In this document: in pieces, positions 1-9,335 of the stretch
Position numbering within the stretch: position 1 is the stretch's first letter
How the letters are laid out: each line of letters opens with the position of its first letter
NCBI GenBank assembly: GCA_963676165.1
Contig: OY781043.1
Coordinates: 806,001-870,000, forward strand
DNA length: 64,000 bases
Direction of reading: 5' to 3'
Source: JAQIBY01 sp963676165
GTDB taxonomy: Bacteria > Bacteroidota > Bacteroidia > Bacteroidales > ML635J-15
Position numbers and translations under genes: made by a program
The notes under the pieces: model-generated
Databases searched by the model: none
Told to the model about the DNA's origin: nothing
What the model saw: only the letters and a program-made list of their open reading frames with translations

Positions 1-3000
1 GTTGCACTGTTGCTTGTCAAGGCACCACCAGAACCACCGATAAAATCAGTGCTACTTATTACTTCAGTCCCGCCAGGGAACATAATGTTGATGGTTTTTA
101 GCCATTCTGAATCAGAGGAAGTATTATTGACAGTTGCCGTAATTGAATTTTCACCATTGACGTATGTACTTGTATTAAAGATAATCTCTGATCCTTCGAT
201 GTTTTTTACCGATTTCCCAGTGGCATCTATATCAAGCCAGATGTCATAATGCAGATGTCCAGCTCCTGCATTACTGAGAATGATAGTGTCGTTATCCTGC
301 TCGTCAGCGTACATCACCTTAGTTACTTGATTTGAGCTGATTTGAATATTTGGTGGGATATTCATAACTGGTGGGAAAACAATTGAATCTACCCAGGCAG
401 CATCTTGTCCATCACTTGTCGAAAAATTCTTTCTGTATCTCCATTTGAATTCATGATATCCAGGGTCAACCATAAAGGAGAAAACTTCCCAATCCATTTC
501 TCCAGACCATGATGTCTGAACTTCATCATCAATCATAAAGTCAAGGAAGTCGTAATAGGTTTGAGAACTTACTTTGCGAGCAAAGCTAATTTCTCCTGCA
601 TTTGTGACATCCATGCCAATGAGTAAAACAGTTTTATCTCCATCTTCAATTGTTCCTGATTGTATTGCATAGTTTCCTTGATAAACTTCCTGATCAGTAA
701 TTGTCCATGGAATTGGGTCGTTATTTTCCCATTCATAGGAGCTTAAATCGCCTGTTTCAAAATCTTCAAGAAGAATTCCTACTGGAATGTTTGCTGATAT
801 GTTTGTTGTGTAACCGCTTGTATTCTGGATATTTATGTTTAGTTCTGCGATGTATCCGTTCGGAACAATTTCATCAATACTTAGATTAATTAGAAAATCA
901 CCGGTTCCATCAGAGTTGATGAGTGGAATGCTTGCAGTTCCTGAGTTGATGGTTACAAGAGGATCGGTACTTGTCACTAGAACATCTAGGTTTGAAGCAG
1001 ATATGGGGGCAGAGTTTCCCAGTGATATGTTAATGTCTGTGGTTTCACCTGCATCAAGGAGATGATTATCATTATCATCGATAAGATAAGAGGATAAATG
1101 CAGCGCTGGTGAATAAACTGTTACTTCAAATGGGATGTTTTGCTCAAAACCATTGTCCGCAGTAGCAAAAATATTCAATCCGTTGATTTCTGTGACGGGT
1201 ACCATGCTAGCAGCCTGTACATCAAATTGAATTGTGGAATCTACACCAGGTACAAGTTCTACAAGCTGAGTGTTATCGGTATTGATGATTATACTACTTT
1301 CGGAATTAGTTAATATAAAATTGATATTGTTCAAATCTGCTCCCCCAATATTGCGGACATCAATTTGGACAATCCCTGTTTCACTTGCTTCGAAATATCC
1401 ATCGTTTCCGTCAACGATGGTGAGGTTATCAATATGTATGTCAGGAGCATTACCAATAAGGGAAATAGGGAAATCGTATTCGCCCTGATCACTGCTAGTG
1501 TGGTAATTCAATTCAATTTCATGATTATTAGGAATGTTTCCTGCTACTGTGAATTGAAATGCATCTGTGAGACTTTCAGTGGCGTATGGAGCCATGTCTG
1601 GTAGTGTCGCAGAATTGTCTGTGATTGTAATGTACGGGTCTGATGATTGCAATTCAACACTTATGTTTGTTAGAGATGCATCCATAGGATTTGTTGCATC
1701 AATAGAAAGGTCAACTATTTCTGAATATTCCACAATAGTATCTGCATCAGAGGTGTTAACACTTGTTTCAAAAATAAGTCCATTACTAATCAAAGGGAGG
1801 GCAATTTTGTCTACGAGTCCATTGTTGTCGGTTACTTTAATGTGGATTAATTCCCCAGTATAAATTTGAGTTGCAGTTCCTGTAATTTCTCCCTCTTGAG
1901 AAATCTCAAAGTCTTCAGGAATGTTGAATGGAGTTAGATGCCATGAAAAGCCATCAGATAGGTTAGTGATGTTTTCGAAAAAGAGTTTTTGCATTGTTTT
2001 ATTGTCTCCTTTTGACACTCCAATCGTGTATAATTGCTGAAAACTTGCATTTGCATTTCCATAAATGAATTCGATTTCTCCTGTGTCAAAAAGTGTGACA
2101 GCATAGTCTATGGTTGTGTTGTCAAATATAAGTGTCAGATAATCTGTGCCTTGTAATTTTGAAACTGACCAGGATGTGGATGTGTTGTAAAAGGGAGCAA
2201 TACAGCGGGTATGGCTAAATACAACATGGTCGTCATCATTATATGGTAAGTTGTCACTGAATCCGGATTCAAATACGATCATTCCATTTTGATCAACATA
2301 TACAGTGTTGTAAACATCGTCGTAAAAAGGGAAATCAAAACCTAAGGCAACAGGGGAAAAGTTGGCTGTTATGCTGGTTCCTCCAGTTGGTAGGAAGGCA
2401 TTTTGTGATTCAACAGTAAAGTCAGGGTCAAATTCCCAATAGTATGGTTCACTTCCGTTGGAGGCTAGCATTTGAGCACTGAAAGGCGCTGAAATTGGAG
2501 TCGGAGGAAGGGTTGTTGTGGTAATTTGTGGCGGTTCAAAATTGCATGCATGATTTACTGTTAGCATGGTTCTGGTATTGTTGTTAATGCTTACATCAGA
2601 ATCTACGCATATATATTCTTGAGGATTTGTTCCTGTGTAATCCATGATAGAGAAGTTGTTGATTGTACCTTCCCCGGTAGCATCAGCATCTTTTTCAGTA
2701 ACAATGAGAAAGTATTTTACCTCCTGCCCCGGAGAAATATGATTGAGCAAAGGGGTTAGATCCAAGCCGAATTCAAGGGTTTTATCTGCTTCAGCACTTC
2801 CACCGGTCATATATACATCAGTTCCTTGATAGTCAAAGATCGGAAACTCAATGCTATATTCAGGTACGTTGCTACTTAAGTTGCTTGCAATTCCAGCTGT
2901 AATTTTAAGTCGTTTTCTTTTGTTGTAAGTAATTTCTGCTTTGGCTGTAAGTTGAGGTTCATAATCTGGAATTGCTTCCTGTACATTAACGATTCCATTC

Positions 3001-3923
3001 CAAAATCCACCTTCAGCAATGGTTTTATACATGACATAAATAAATCCATTATTGGCAAATGATGGACCTCCGGAATATGTGTTCGCAATTTTTACACCTC
3101 CAATTTCCCAGTCTTTAATGTCTACAATTCCGTCTCCGGTGATATCAATATCGTTAGTGTATTGCCCATCGTTGTTGTAATCGTAGCGAATCGAGTCGTG
3201 ATAACCAACGACAGTCATTGCATGTGATGTGCTACCATACATGTTAGGGACAACATACATTCCTGCTTCTGGTGTTCCTGCTGGGAGGGTGATTGATGCC
3301 GAAGGAACACCATCGTAAAAGTTGGCTACACCACCAAAATCGCTACCATTTAAATGGTCATTCATCCAATGTTTGAGAGTGAGCATACCCTCTTCCGTTG
3401 TGACATCAATAATATATGCATGCCGGATTCTGTTTTTCATGGCATTGTAATACAGATCATAGCCTGTCATCCAACCAAATGATCCCAATGCATCGTTTGT
3501 TCCACCGTAGTCAAGCATATTTGGTGTGCCGACTAGCCGTAGAATGTCAAAAGTATGGTAGAAACTTACGCCATAATATGCATCACTTTCCCAATTAAAT
3601 ACAAAATGTGAAGGGTATCTTGCAGTATCATTGTCTGCGGGGATATTTCTCGCAAAATTTATTTCGTAGTTAAAACCTAAGCCTACAGATGATGCTTGTC
3701 CGCAGCTCATTCCTGCTTGTTGAAACACACTACGGAAGAATATTTCTTGAGAATTATCTTTGATTGCTGGAATACTCTTGTTCCTGTGCGATTCTGGGAG
3801 TTTGAGTTCTGGTAAACTCATTATTGCTTCCTTGTCTTTTTCAGATAAAGGTTTGTTTTGAGCAAAACTTGGGCTTATTGCCACAAAGCATGCAAGAAGG
3901 AGAGTAGATATCGTAAGTTTCAT
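1..3923 (-). CDS. Secreted papain-like cysteine protease with Ig-like repeats, 3' end beyond window
   Basis: This open frame runs from an ATG at 3923 to the left edge without a stop, giving at least 1307 residues. Residues 1 to about 21 form a signal peptide ending in SFAQ. The N-terminal third looks like a C1 (papain-type) peptidase: GMSCGQASS supplies the catalytic Cys, HAMTVVGYHD the His, and ANTYSGG the Asn region. Beyond it come beta-rich modules with CARDB/NEW3-like text (for example DGNDGYFEASETGIVQIDV) and an Ig/cadherin-like putative-Ig domain. The C-terminus is missing from the window; a T9SS sorting domain would be expected from its neighbours but is not seen. It lies 49 bp downstream of the lipase-like gene on the same strand. 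Protease family call is moderately secure; substrate unknown. Confidence 0.8.
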   Translation of the reverse strand, partial: MKLTISTLLLACFVAISPSFAQNKPLSEKDKEAIMSLPELKLPESHRNKSIPAIKDNSQEIFFRSVFQQAGMSCGQASSVGLGFNYEINFARNIPADNDTARYPSHFVFNWESDAYYGVSFYHTFDILRLVGTPNMLDYGGTNDALGSFGWMTGYDLYYNAMKNRIRHAYIIDVTTEEGMLTLKHWMNDHLNGSDFGGVANFYDGVPSASITLPAGTPEAGMYVVPNMYGSTSHAMTVVGYHDSIRYDYNNDGQYTNDIDITGDGIVDIKDWEIGGVKIANTYSGGPSFANNGFIYVMYKTIAEGGFWNGIVNVQEAIPDYEPQLTAKAEITYNKRKRLKITAGIASNLSSNVPEYSIEFPIFDYQGTDVYMTGGSAEADKTLEFGLDLTPLLNHISPGQEVKYFLIVTEKDADATGEGTINNFSIMDYTGTNPQEYICVDSDVSINNNTRTMLTVNHACNFEPPQITTTTLPPTPISAPFSAQMLASNGSEPYYWEFDPDFTVESQNAFLPTGGTSITANFSPVALGFDFPFYDDVYNTVYVDQNGMIVFESGFSDNLPYNDDDHVVFSHTRCIAPFYNTSTSWSVSKLQGTDYLTLIFDNTTIDYAVTLFDTGEIEFIYGNANASFQQLYTIGVSKGDNKTMQKLFFENITNLSDGFSWHLTPFNIPEDFEISQEGEITGTATQIYTGELIHIKVTDNNGLVDKIALPLISNGLIFETSVNTSDADTIVEYSEIVDLSIDATNPMDASLTNISVELQSSDPYITITDNSATLPDMAPYATESLTDAFQFTVAGNIPNNHEIELNYHTSSDQGEYDFPISLIGNAPDIHIDNLTIVDGNDGYFEASETGIVQIDVRNIGGADLNNINFILTNSESSIIINTDNTQLVELVPGVDSTIQFDVQAASMVPVTEINGLNIFATADNGFEQNIPFEVTVYSPALHLSSYLIDDNDNHLLDAGETTDINISLGNSAPISASNLDVLVTSTDPLVTINSGTASIPLINSDGTGDFLINLSIDEIVPNGYIAELNINIQNTSGYTTNISANIPVGILLEDFETGDLSSYEWENNDPIPWTITDQEVYQGNYAIQSGTIEDGDKTVLLIGMDVTNAGEISFARKVSSQTYYDFLDFMIDDEVQTSWSGEMDWEVFSFMVDPGYHEFKWRYRKNFSTSDGQDAAWVDSIVFPPVMNIPPNIQISSNQVTKVMYADEQDNDTIILSNAGAGHLHYDIWLDIDATGKSVKNIEGSEIIFNTSTYVNGENSITATVNNTSSDSEWLKTINIMFPGGTEVISSTDFIGGSGGALTSNSA

Positions 3924-3972
3924 ATGACTGAAATTTTTATGAAAATACAAAAAAATCCCGTAGCTTGGATGA

Positions 3973-5763
3973 TTATTTTAATTCATTTTGTTTTTGGATT
4001 TTAAAACTTTGATTGATTTGCTCTGTTTTAATGTTAAAATAATATGTTCCAGCTTTGAAATATGAGGTGTTGAGTTTTGAATTGTTTTTGATTTTTTCTT
4101 CATAAATGCATCTGCCATTCATGTCCAAAACTCTGAGACTTGCTTTGGAAATTCCTTTGTCAAGCTGAATGTTTAGTTCATTTTGACATGGATTAGGATA
4201 CAGACTTGCAATTGGGTTTTGATTTTCTCTTGGTTGTGTTGTCCACAGATGTGTTTCACTGGAAATTTTGTATGTGTATTGCCATGAGTTTACATTAGCT
4301 ATCCCTTTGACTTGCAAATAAAGCGTGTCTGAATCAAACAAATTAGCTTGAATATACAGGCTGTCCCAATTTGGAGAGATTGTTTCCGCTTGTATGAGAT
4401 TTAGGGTTTTGTCATAAATCATCATGCTGTCAATGAGACTGTTGGAGTTGTCGTAGTAAATGCTGACTGAATGATTTGTCTCTACCGGGATGACATAGGT
4501 ATCAATGTCAATGGGATTGTAGTTAGATTGATATGTGATATGCCCATTCAGGCTATCTTGTGGGGTAAGTTGATAAGCTAAATTGAATTGCTGAGGCTCG
4601 TCTAGTCCACGCAACAGGGTGCTGTAATCGTCCGGTTCGTTCGTGTGAAAGACATTTGTTAAGCAAGTATCAGCTAATCCCAGAGGGACAGGATTTTGGT
4701 TTTCATCATATAACCATTGACGGTTAATATCCACTGCACCATCTCCAATTAAACCGATATCCCAACCAATCCAAATGGAGGTGAGCCATGTGTATCTGAT
4801 GTTGTTGGGGAGAGGCATGTTTGGATTGTCTTCTTGACTGTAAAATCCTTCGTTTATTCCAACGATTAAATCGTTTTCATCTCCATCACAATTGATGTCA
4901 ACATTGTCAAACGTGGAGTTGTCAAAGATTCCATCTTCACTTTGGATGCAAAATTCATAGCCTCCAAACATGTAAATTCCTTGATTGATGTTTTCACTAC
5001 AGTTGGTGTAGCTATCATATTCCCAAAGTAAATCGCGATTGGCTTCTGAATTGCCATTTGCATTGGGGATAGAAGATTTCGTAGGGTCAGGTGAAGTGTT
5101 TGATCCAAGGTGGGGAGTTCCAAAGGTTACTACTCTTGCAACTTTGTGTCCATCTGGTGTGAAAGGGTCAATCCAGTTTGTGTGAACACCTTGCTCGTCT
5201 GTTCTTTGTAAGTATTCCCGAATTGCAAGACCTCCCATGCTGTGACCGACGAGAATGACTTTTTCTGCTCCTGTGAACTCAAGGACTTCCTGTATCATCT
5301 TTCCGAGGGCATATCCTTGTTTGAAAATAGCGGCTTCATTGCTTTGGTCAAAATAGTCATTGAACGTTCCGTATGCACCTTGAATGCGTTCTTCCATGAA
5401 GTTAATGGCAAAGAGATTACTGTTTTCCCAGCTGTATATATAGTCGTCAAAGGATTCTGAATAATTGCGTCTTCCAAGCAAAATCTCATCTTCATCATAC
5501 ACGAAGGATTCCCATTTAACATCCTCGCTTATGAGGGCAGATTCGCTATCGTTATCGGCATTAAGTATGACATCAAACACATTGATTTCTCCAAAATTTT
5601 GTTCGTCACGCAAGTATTCCAGACTTCCGGAAAATGTGTTGTCGCCACCAACAAGGCCGTGTACGAATATTATTGGGTAGTGGTAATTGATTTGTGCAAA
5701 TAGTGATATTGGCAATACGCAAAGCATTCCAATAATCATGTACTTCCTGAATTTTTGTTTCAT
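3973..5763 (-). CDS. T9SS-exported alpha/beta hydrolase (lipase-like)
   Basis: A 596-residue secreted hydrolase. I chose the ATG at 5763 because it starts directly before a signal peptide (MKQKFRKYM...LPISLFAQ); an ATG at 5808 would add 15 charged residues in front. The mature protein opens with a lipase-like oxyanion segment (PIIFVHGLVGG), and the nucleophile elbow GHSMGG places the catalytic Ser at about residue 175. A Ca-loop-like stretch, DINCDGDENDL, follows. The last about 75 residues (from SLYPNPCQNEL) are a type A T9SS sorting domain, so export to the surface or medium is expected. Substrate cannot be read from sequence; triacylglycerol lipase or esterase is the best guess. The gene is separated from the upstream M16 peptidase by a terminator. 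Confidence 0.88.
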   Translation of the reverse strand: MKQKFRKYMIIGMLCVLPISLFAQINYHYPIIFVHGLVGGDNTFSGSLEYLRDEQNFGEINVFDVILNADNDSESALISEDVKWESFVYDEDEILLGRRNYSESFDDYIYSWENSNLFAINFMEERIQGAYGTFNDYFDQSNEAAIFKQGYALGKMIQEVLEFTGAEKVILVGHSMGGLAIREYLQRTDEQGVHTNWIDPFTPDGHKVARVVTFGTPHLGSNTSPDPTKSSIPNANGNSEANRDLLWEYDSYTNCSENINQGIYMFGGYEFCIQSEDGIFDNSTFDNVDINCDGDENDLIVGINEGFYSQEDNPNMPLPNNIRYTWLTSIWIGWDIGLIGDGAVDINRQWLYDENQNPVPLGLADTCLTNVFHTNEPDDYSTLLRGLDEPQQFNLAYQLTPQDSLNGHITYQSNYNPIDIDTYVIPVETNHSVSIYYDNSNSLIDSMMIYDKTLNLIQAETISPNWDSLYIQANLFDSDTLYLQVKGIANVNSWQYTYKISSETHLWTTQPRENQNPIASLYPNPCQNELNIQLDKGISKASLRVLDMNGRCIYEEKIKNNSKLNTSYFKAGTYYFNIKTEQINQSFKIQKQNELK

Positions 5764-5816
5764 GTTTATTTTCCAATGTCTATCATAACGAAGATATGAA
5801 TTATTCATAAAACATC

Positions 5817-5843
5817 AAAAAAAGAGCTGCCAAATGACAGCTC
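5817..5843 (-). terminator. Rho-independent terminator after the M16 peptidase gene
   Basis: On the minus strand GAGCTG and CAGCTC pair around a short loop and are followed by a run of seven T. It lies 27 bp past the stop codon of the M16 peptidase gene, and it separates that gene from the lipase-like gene. Confidence 0.85.
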
Positions 5844-5869
5844 CTTTCAGGAATATATGATTTCAAAAA

Positions 5870-8857
5870 CTATTCGCTTACATGGAAGATGGTATCAAAA
5901 ATTTCTTCGTTTTCTTCAATTTTTTTATCGTTACCATAAACGCATACAATGTTTTCGTCGAGCACATCTTGAATTAAGGTTTTAAATTCGCGGATGTCTT
6001 CAACGGTAGTACTTAAAATTGCATCGCGTTCAGCTTGTACTTCTTCTTTTGTGATGTTTTCGAAGTAGTTATTGACCGCACTTGAGCCACGTTGTGAGGC
6101 AGTTGTTGGTCCGTCAATTTTAGCAATTGTACCAATAATAAAACGGGTCATTTCTTGCTCTTCTGGTTCAAATGTTTCCAAGAAAATAGGTGTTGCATCA
6201 TAATTTTCAATGGACTCTTTGAGATTAGGATCACGGTAAGATGCAAAGTACACATTGCCAGTATTGCTTAAGCCTGCAAATCCACCATAAGCACCACCAA
6301 TCACACGAATTTGAGTTTGGAGGTATTCTCTCGATAAAATTTGATTCAATACACGCATTTTTGGATCCCACTCGTGTCCGCTTTTCTTGAAGTTTCCTCC
6401 TTTTACAACGTATTGGACTTTGGACATAGCCATCAAACCTTCATTTTTCACTTCTGGAGAGAATTTCCATCCTTTCATTTCTGACTTTTCAGTTGACAAG
6501 GTTTTGTTTAGATCTTTCAATGCAGTTTCAAAGCTTGTATAATTGTCTTTTGAGCATGTGATAGATGCCATCATATTGTCTTTTCTGAAAAGAATATTGG
6601 CTGTTTTTTCAAGATTTTCAATGATTTCTTCTTTGTTTCCATCAAAGTCTTTCATCAAATTATCAATGAACTTGTAATAGTCGTATCCACTGATTGATTC
6701 TTTGAATTGTCCGTAAGGAGTTTGGTACGAGCCCAAGCGAGTTAATGCAATATTCATACCTTGGCTATTGATGAAGTATTTCTGATTGGAGTAATGTCTT
6801 TGCAATAAGGTTTCAAGACGTTCAGCATCATTGTAAATAGTATTGTTAATGATTTCAGAAATCAGATCCATCGCAATTTCTTCTTTGTCTTCTGTTGCTT
6901 TGTGAGTAACAACAAATTTAGGAATGAAATTGTCTGTAGAATGATCAACAAGGAAAGTATTAATGTAAGTGTAGAAACTTCCAGTGTTGATGTTTAGCTG
7001 ATTGTCGAGTTCGCCAAAATCATACGCTTCGGTATTCATTGCACCCATTACTTCAGCTAAAAGATTTGCATATGGGATTAGTTCTTGAGGAAGAACTCTT
7101 AGGTCAAAATACAGGTTGGTGTACATGATGTCGTTGGTGAAATCTTCGTAATGAAGCACTTTCGTGTTATCGCTTGTTTTTTCTTCCACTTCGTAAAATT
7201 TCGCTTCAGTATCAATGTCTGAAAGCTCAAGCATAGGAATCATAGCAATTTCTTCAGGGCTATCTTCTGTTTCCTGATATTCTTTCAAGGCTTTGGTGTC
7301 TTCCACAAGTTGAAGGAGTTCTTCTTCACTAAGACTTGCTTTGTAATCTGCCAATTCTTGACGTACACGCTCTGAACGTTTCGTTTCAAGTCCTGGTTCT
7401 GGTTTCAAAATTGTCAATAAAGCAAATTGATTATCAATGAAATTATCTTGAAGAATGTCTTCCAATAATCCGTTTTCAATGTTTGATTTTACATTTGCTA
7501 GAGGTTCTTCAAATTCAAGTCCTAAATAAGGATTGTCAGCAAAGAAAACGTAAGGAATGGTTCTATACATGTACATCATACCTTTGTTTGGAGTGTTTCC
7601 TTCTCTCAAGCGGAATTCCATACGGTTAATAATGCCTTCCAGCATTTTTTCATCAAAACCGTCCTCAATGACATTTTCAATAGTTGAGAAAATAATTTTT
7701 TCAAATTTGTCTTTGTCTTCTGCATTTGCATTTTCAACGCCAATGGCAAATACAATTTGTTTGCTGTTGTCGCTATAAGCATAAACATCTTGACCTATGC
7801 CTGCTTCTTGAATTGCAAGTCTTAATGGAGCAGATTCATGTCCTACCAAAGCTTGGCTAAGAATGCTCAATGCAAAATTCAATTCTGGGTCAGTGTTGTT
7901 GCCAAATACAAAACTGTAAGTTAGGTAAGTTTTGTCTTCAGTTGAAGCACCTTCTGCTACAGGGTATGTTCCTTTGACAGTTTTTCTTTTGTCAAATCCT
8001 TTTTGTTCAGGAATCGTGATTTTATCATCAGACTTTTCATATTGAGACAAGTAATTTGCATCAATAAATTCCAACTCTTTGTTTAGATCAGCATTTCCGT
8101 AAAGCAGAATAAAGCTGTTTGTTGGATGATAATATTTTTTGTGGAATGCTCTGAATTGTTCAATTGTCAGCTCAGGGATAGCATCTGGATATCCTCCTGA
8201 AGATACACCGTAAGTGTTGTCTGGGAACAATGTTTTGTATGTCAAGTAGTTTAAATCACGGTAAGGTTGTGAGAAAGCACCTTTCATTTCGTTGTAAACA
8301 ACTCCTTTATAAATGATTTCATCTTCAAGACTGTTGAGTTCGTAATGCCAACCTTCTTGTTTGAAAATTCTGTCATCTTCATGGAGAAGAGGATTGAAAA
8401 CAGCATCAAGATAAACATGCATTAGATTGAAGTAATCTTTTTCGTTCATACTTGCTACAGGATAGGTTGTCCAGTCTGAGCTTGTCATTGCATTCAAAAA
8501 GGTGTTGAGAGACCCTTTTGTCAGAATTTCGAATGGACTTTTCACTGGGAAATTTGTAGATCCATTCAGGACAGAGTGCTCAATGATATGTGGTGTTCCA
8601 CAGTCTGTTTGAGGTGTGGTTTTGAATGCGATGTTGAAAAGTTTGTTTTCGTCATCAGCCATAATTTTCATTAAGCGTGCTCCGCTTTTTTCGTGAGTAA
8701 AGTACAAGCATTCAGCATTGACTTCTTCTACGAATTTTTTCTCTTCGAGTTTAAAACCATTATACACTTCGCCAACTTTAAATTTGTCTTTTGGATTACA
8801 TGCCCAAACAAGAGCAATGACAGCACCCAATACTAATACAGAAAGAATTTTTTTCAT
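5870..8857 (-). CDS. M16C-family metallopeptidase lipoprotein (PreP-like)
   Basis: A 995-residue zinc metallopeptidase of the pitrilysin/insulinase clan. The start at 8857 is preferred over 8881 because it gives a clean lipoprotein signal (VWAC, Cys20). The inverted zinc motif HxxEH is visible as HIIEH at residues 90 to 94, followed by GSLNTFLNAMT and PVAS..., typical of the M16C subgroup that includes presequence protease. Full length matches that subgroup (about 970 to 1000 residues), with both N- and C-terminal halves including a YGG segment. It probably degrades peptides at the outer membrane or in the periplasm. It appears monocistronic, ending at the 5817-5843 terminator. Function assignment rests on family; the peptide substrates are unknown. 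Confidence 0.92.
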   Translation of the reverse strand: MKKILSVLVLGAVIALVWACNPKDKFKVGEVYNGFKLEEKKFVEEVNAECLYFTHEKSGARLMKIMADDENKLFNIAFKTTPQTDCGTPHIIEHSVLNGSTNFPVKSPFEILTKGSLNTFLNAMTSSDWTTYPVASMNEKDYFNLMHVYLDAVFNPLLHEDDRIFKQEGWHYELNSLEDEIIYKGVVYNEMKGAFSQPYRDLNYLTYKTLFPDNTYGVSSGGYPDAIPELTIEQFRAFHKKYYHPTNSFILLYGNADLNKELEFIDANYLSQYEKSDDKITIPEQKGFDKRKTVKGTYPVAEGASTEDKTYLTYSFVFGNNTDPELNFALSILSQALVGHESAPLRLAIQEAGIGQDVYAYSDNSKQIVFAIGVENANAEDKDKFEKIIFSTIENVIEDGFDEKMLEGIINRMEFRLREGNTPNKGMMYMYRTIPYVFFADNPYLGLEFEEPLANVKSNIENGLLEDILQDNFIDNQFALLTILKPEPGLETKRSERVRQELADYKASLSEEELLQLVEDTKALKEYQETEDSPEEIAMIPMLELSDIDTEAKFYEVEEKTSDNTKVLHYEDFTNDIMYTNLYFDLRVLPQELIPYANLLAEVMGAMNTEAYDFGELDNQLNINTGSFYTYINTFLVDHSTDNFIPKFVVTHKATEDKEEIAMDLISEIINNTIYNDAERLETLLQRHYSNQKYFINSQGMNIALTRLGSYQTPYGQFKESISGYDYYKFIDNLMKDFDGNKEEIIENLEKTANILFRKDNMMASITCSKDNYTSFETALKDLNKTLSTEKSEMKGWKFSPEVKNEGLMAMSKVQYVVKGGNFKKSGHEWDPKMRVLNQILSREYLQTQIRVIGGAYGGFAGLSNTGNVYFASYRDPNLKESIENYDATPIFLETFEPEEQEMTRFIIGTIAKIDGPTTASQRGSSAVNNYFENITKEEVQAERDAILSTTVEDIREFKTLIQDVLDENIVCVYGNDKKIEENEEIFDTIFHVSE

Positions 8858-9112
8858 TTGAAACGGATTTTTGATAATCAAGTGTGAATGTACAAATTAA
8901 TTGAATTCAAAAAATGTGAAAGTCTGTAAACTGACTAAATGAAATCGTAAAGTTTTGTTAAAAAGTGATTTTTTGGGCGTAAAACATGAAAAAGGAACTT
9001 TTAGATGCTTGTAATCATTACGAATTTATTGGGTAATTCTTTGTTTTCTAGCCCCCCTAAAAAACACCCCCGAAGAGTAAACTAAGGAGGTGTTGTGAAA
9101 ATATCGGATTAA
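8858..9112. other. Intergenic region upstream of the M16 peptidase
   Basis: No gene is seen here. It should hold the minus-strand promoter of the M16 peptidase near 8858-8960, but I could not pick a convincing -33/-7 pair. The operon terminator at 9057-9094 is listed separately. Confidence 0.5.
9057..9094 (-). terminator. Terminator of the pepA-pdxA-metG operon
   Basis: On the minus strand AACACCTCC pairs with GGGGGTGTT (one G-U pair) and is followed by TTTT. It sits about 240 bp past the metG stop, on the far side of the inverted-repeat element, so that element should be transcribed as part of the operon 3' UTR. Confidence 0.75.
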
Positions 9113-9335
9113 ATTAACGTGAATTCGATCTAAGAAATCCAAACCAGCTTCAAAATATTTTTTCATGAACGAATATGGGGAAATAATTGAAGCCTGTAAA
9201 GGAAAGTCATTTTAATACCATCTTTTGCCTAAAAAATCCTCAAAGTAACCCGTTACTACTTCGTATTTTATTAGGCTAAATCTGACATCAAAATGACTTT
9301 CTGTTTTAGATTTCTTACGTCGAACTCACGTTAAA
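9113..9335. repeat. 223-bp nested inverted-repeat element (MITE/REP-like) behind metG
   Basis: Terminal arms at 9113-9139 and 9309-9335 are imperfect inverted repeats of 27 bp (a few mismatches), with GATTTCTTA and TTCACGTTAA/CTCACGTTAA as their recognisable ends. Inside, GGAAAGTCATTTT (9201-9213) pairs with AAAATGACTTTC (9290-9301), then GCCTA with TAGGC, and at the apex AGTAAC with GTTACT. It has no coding capacity. The right end abuts the metG stop codon. A single-arm copy lies at 16228-16255. It could be a miniature transposable element or a structured 3'-UTR element. Confidence 0.75.

Noticed and set aside
5763..5808. Lipase-like gene start at 5808
   Set aside because: The added residues are polar and precede a complete signal peptide starting at 5763.
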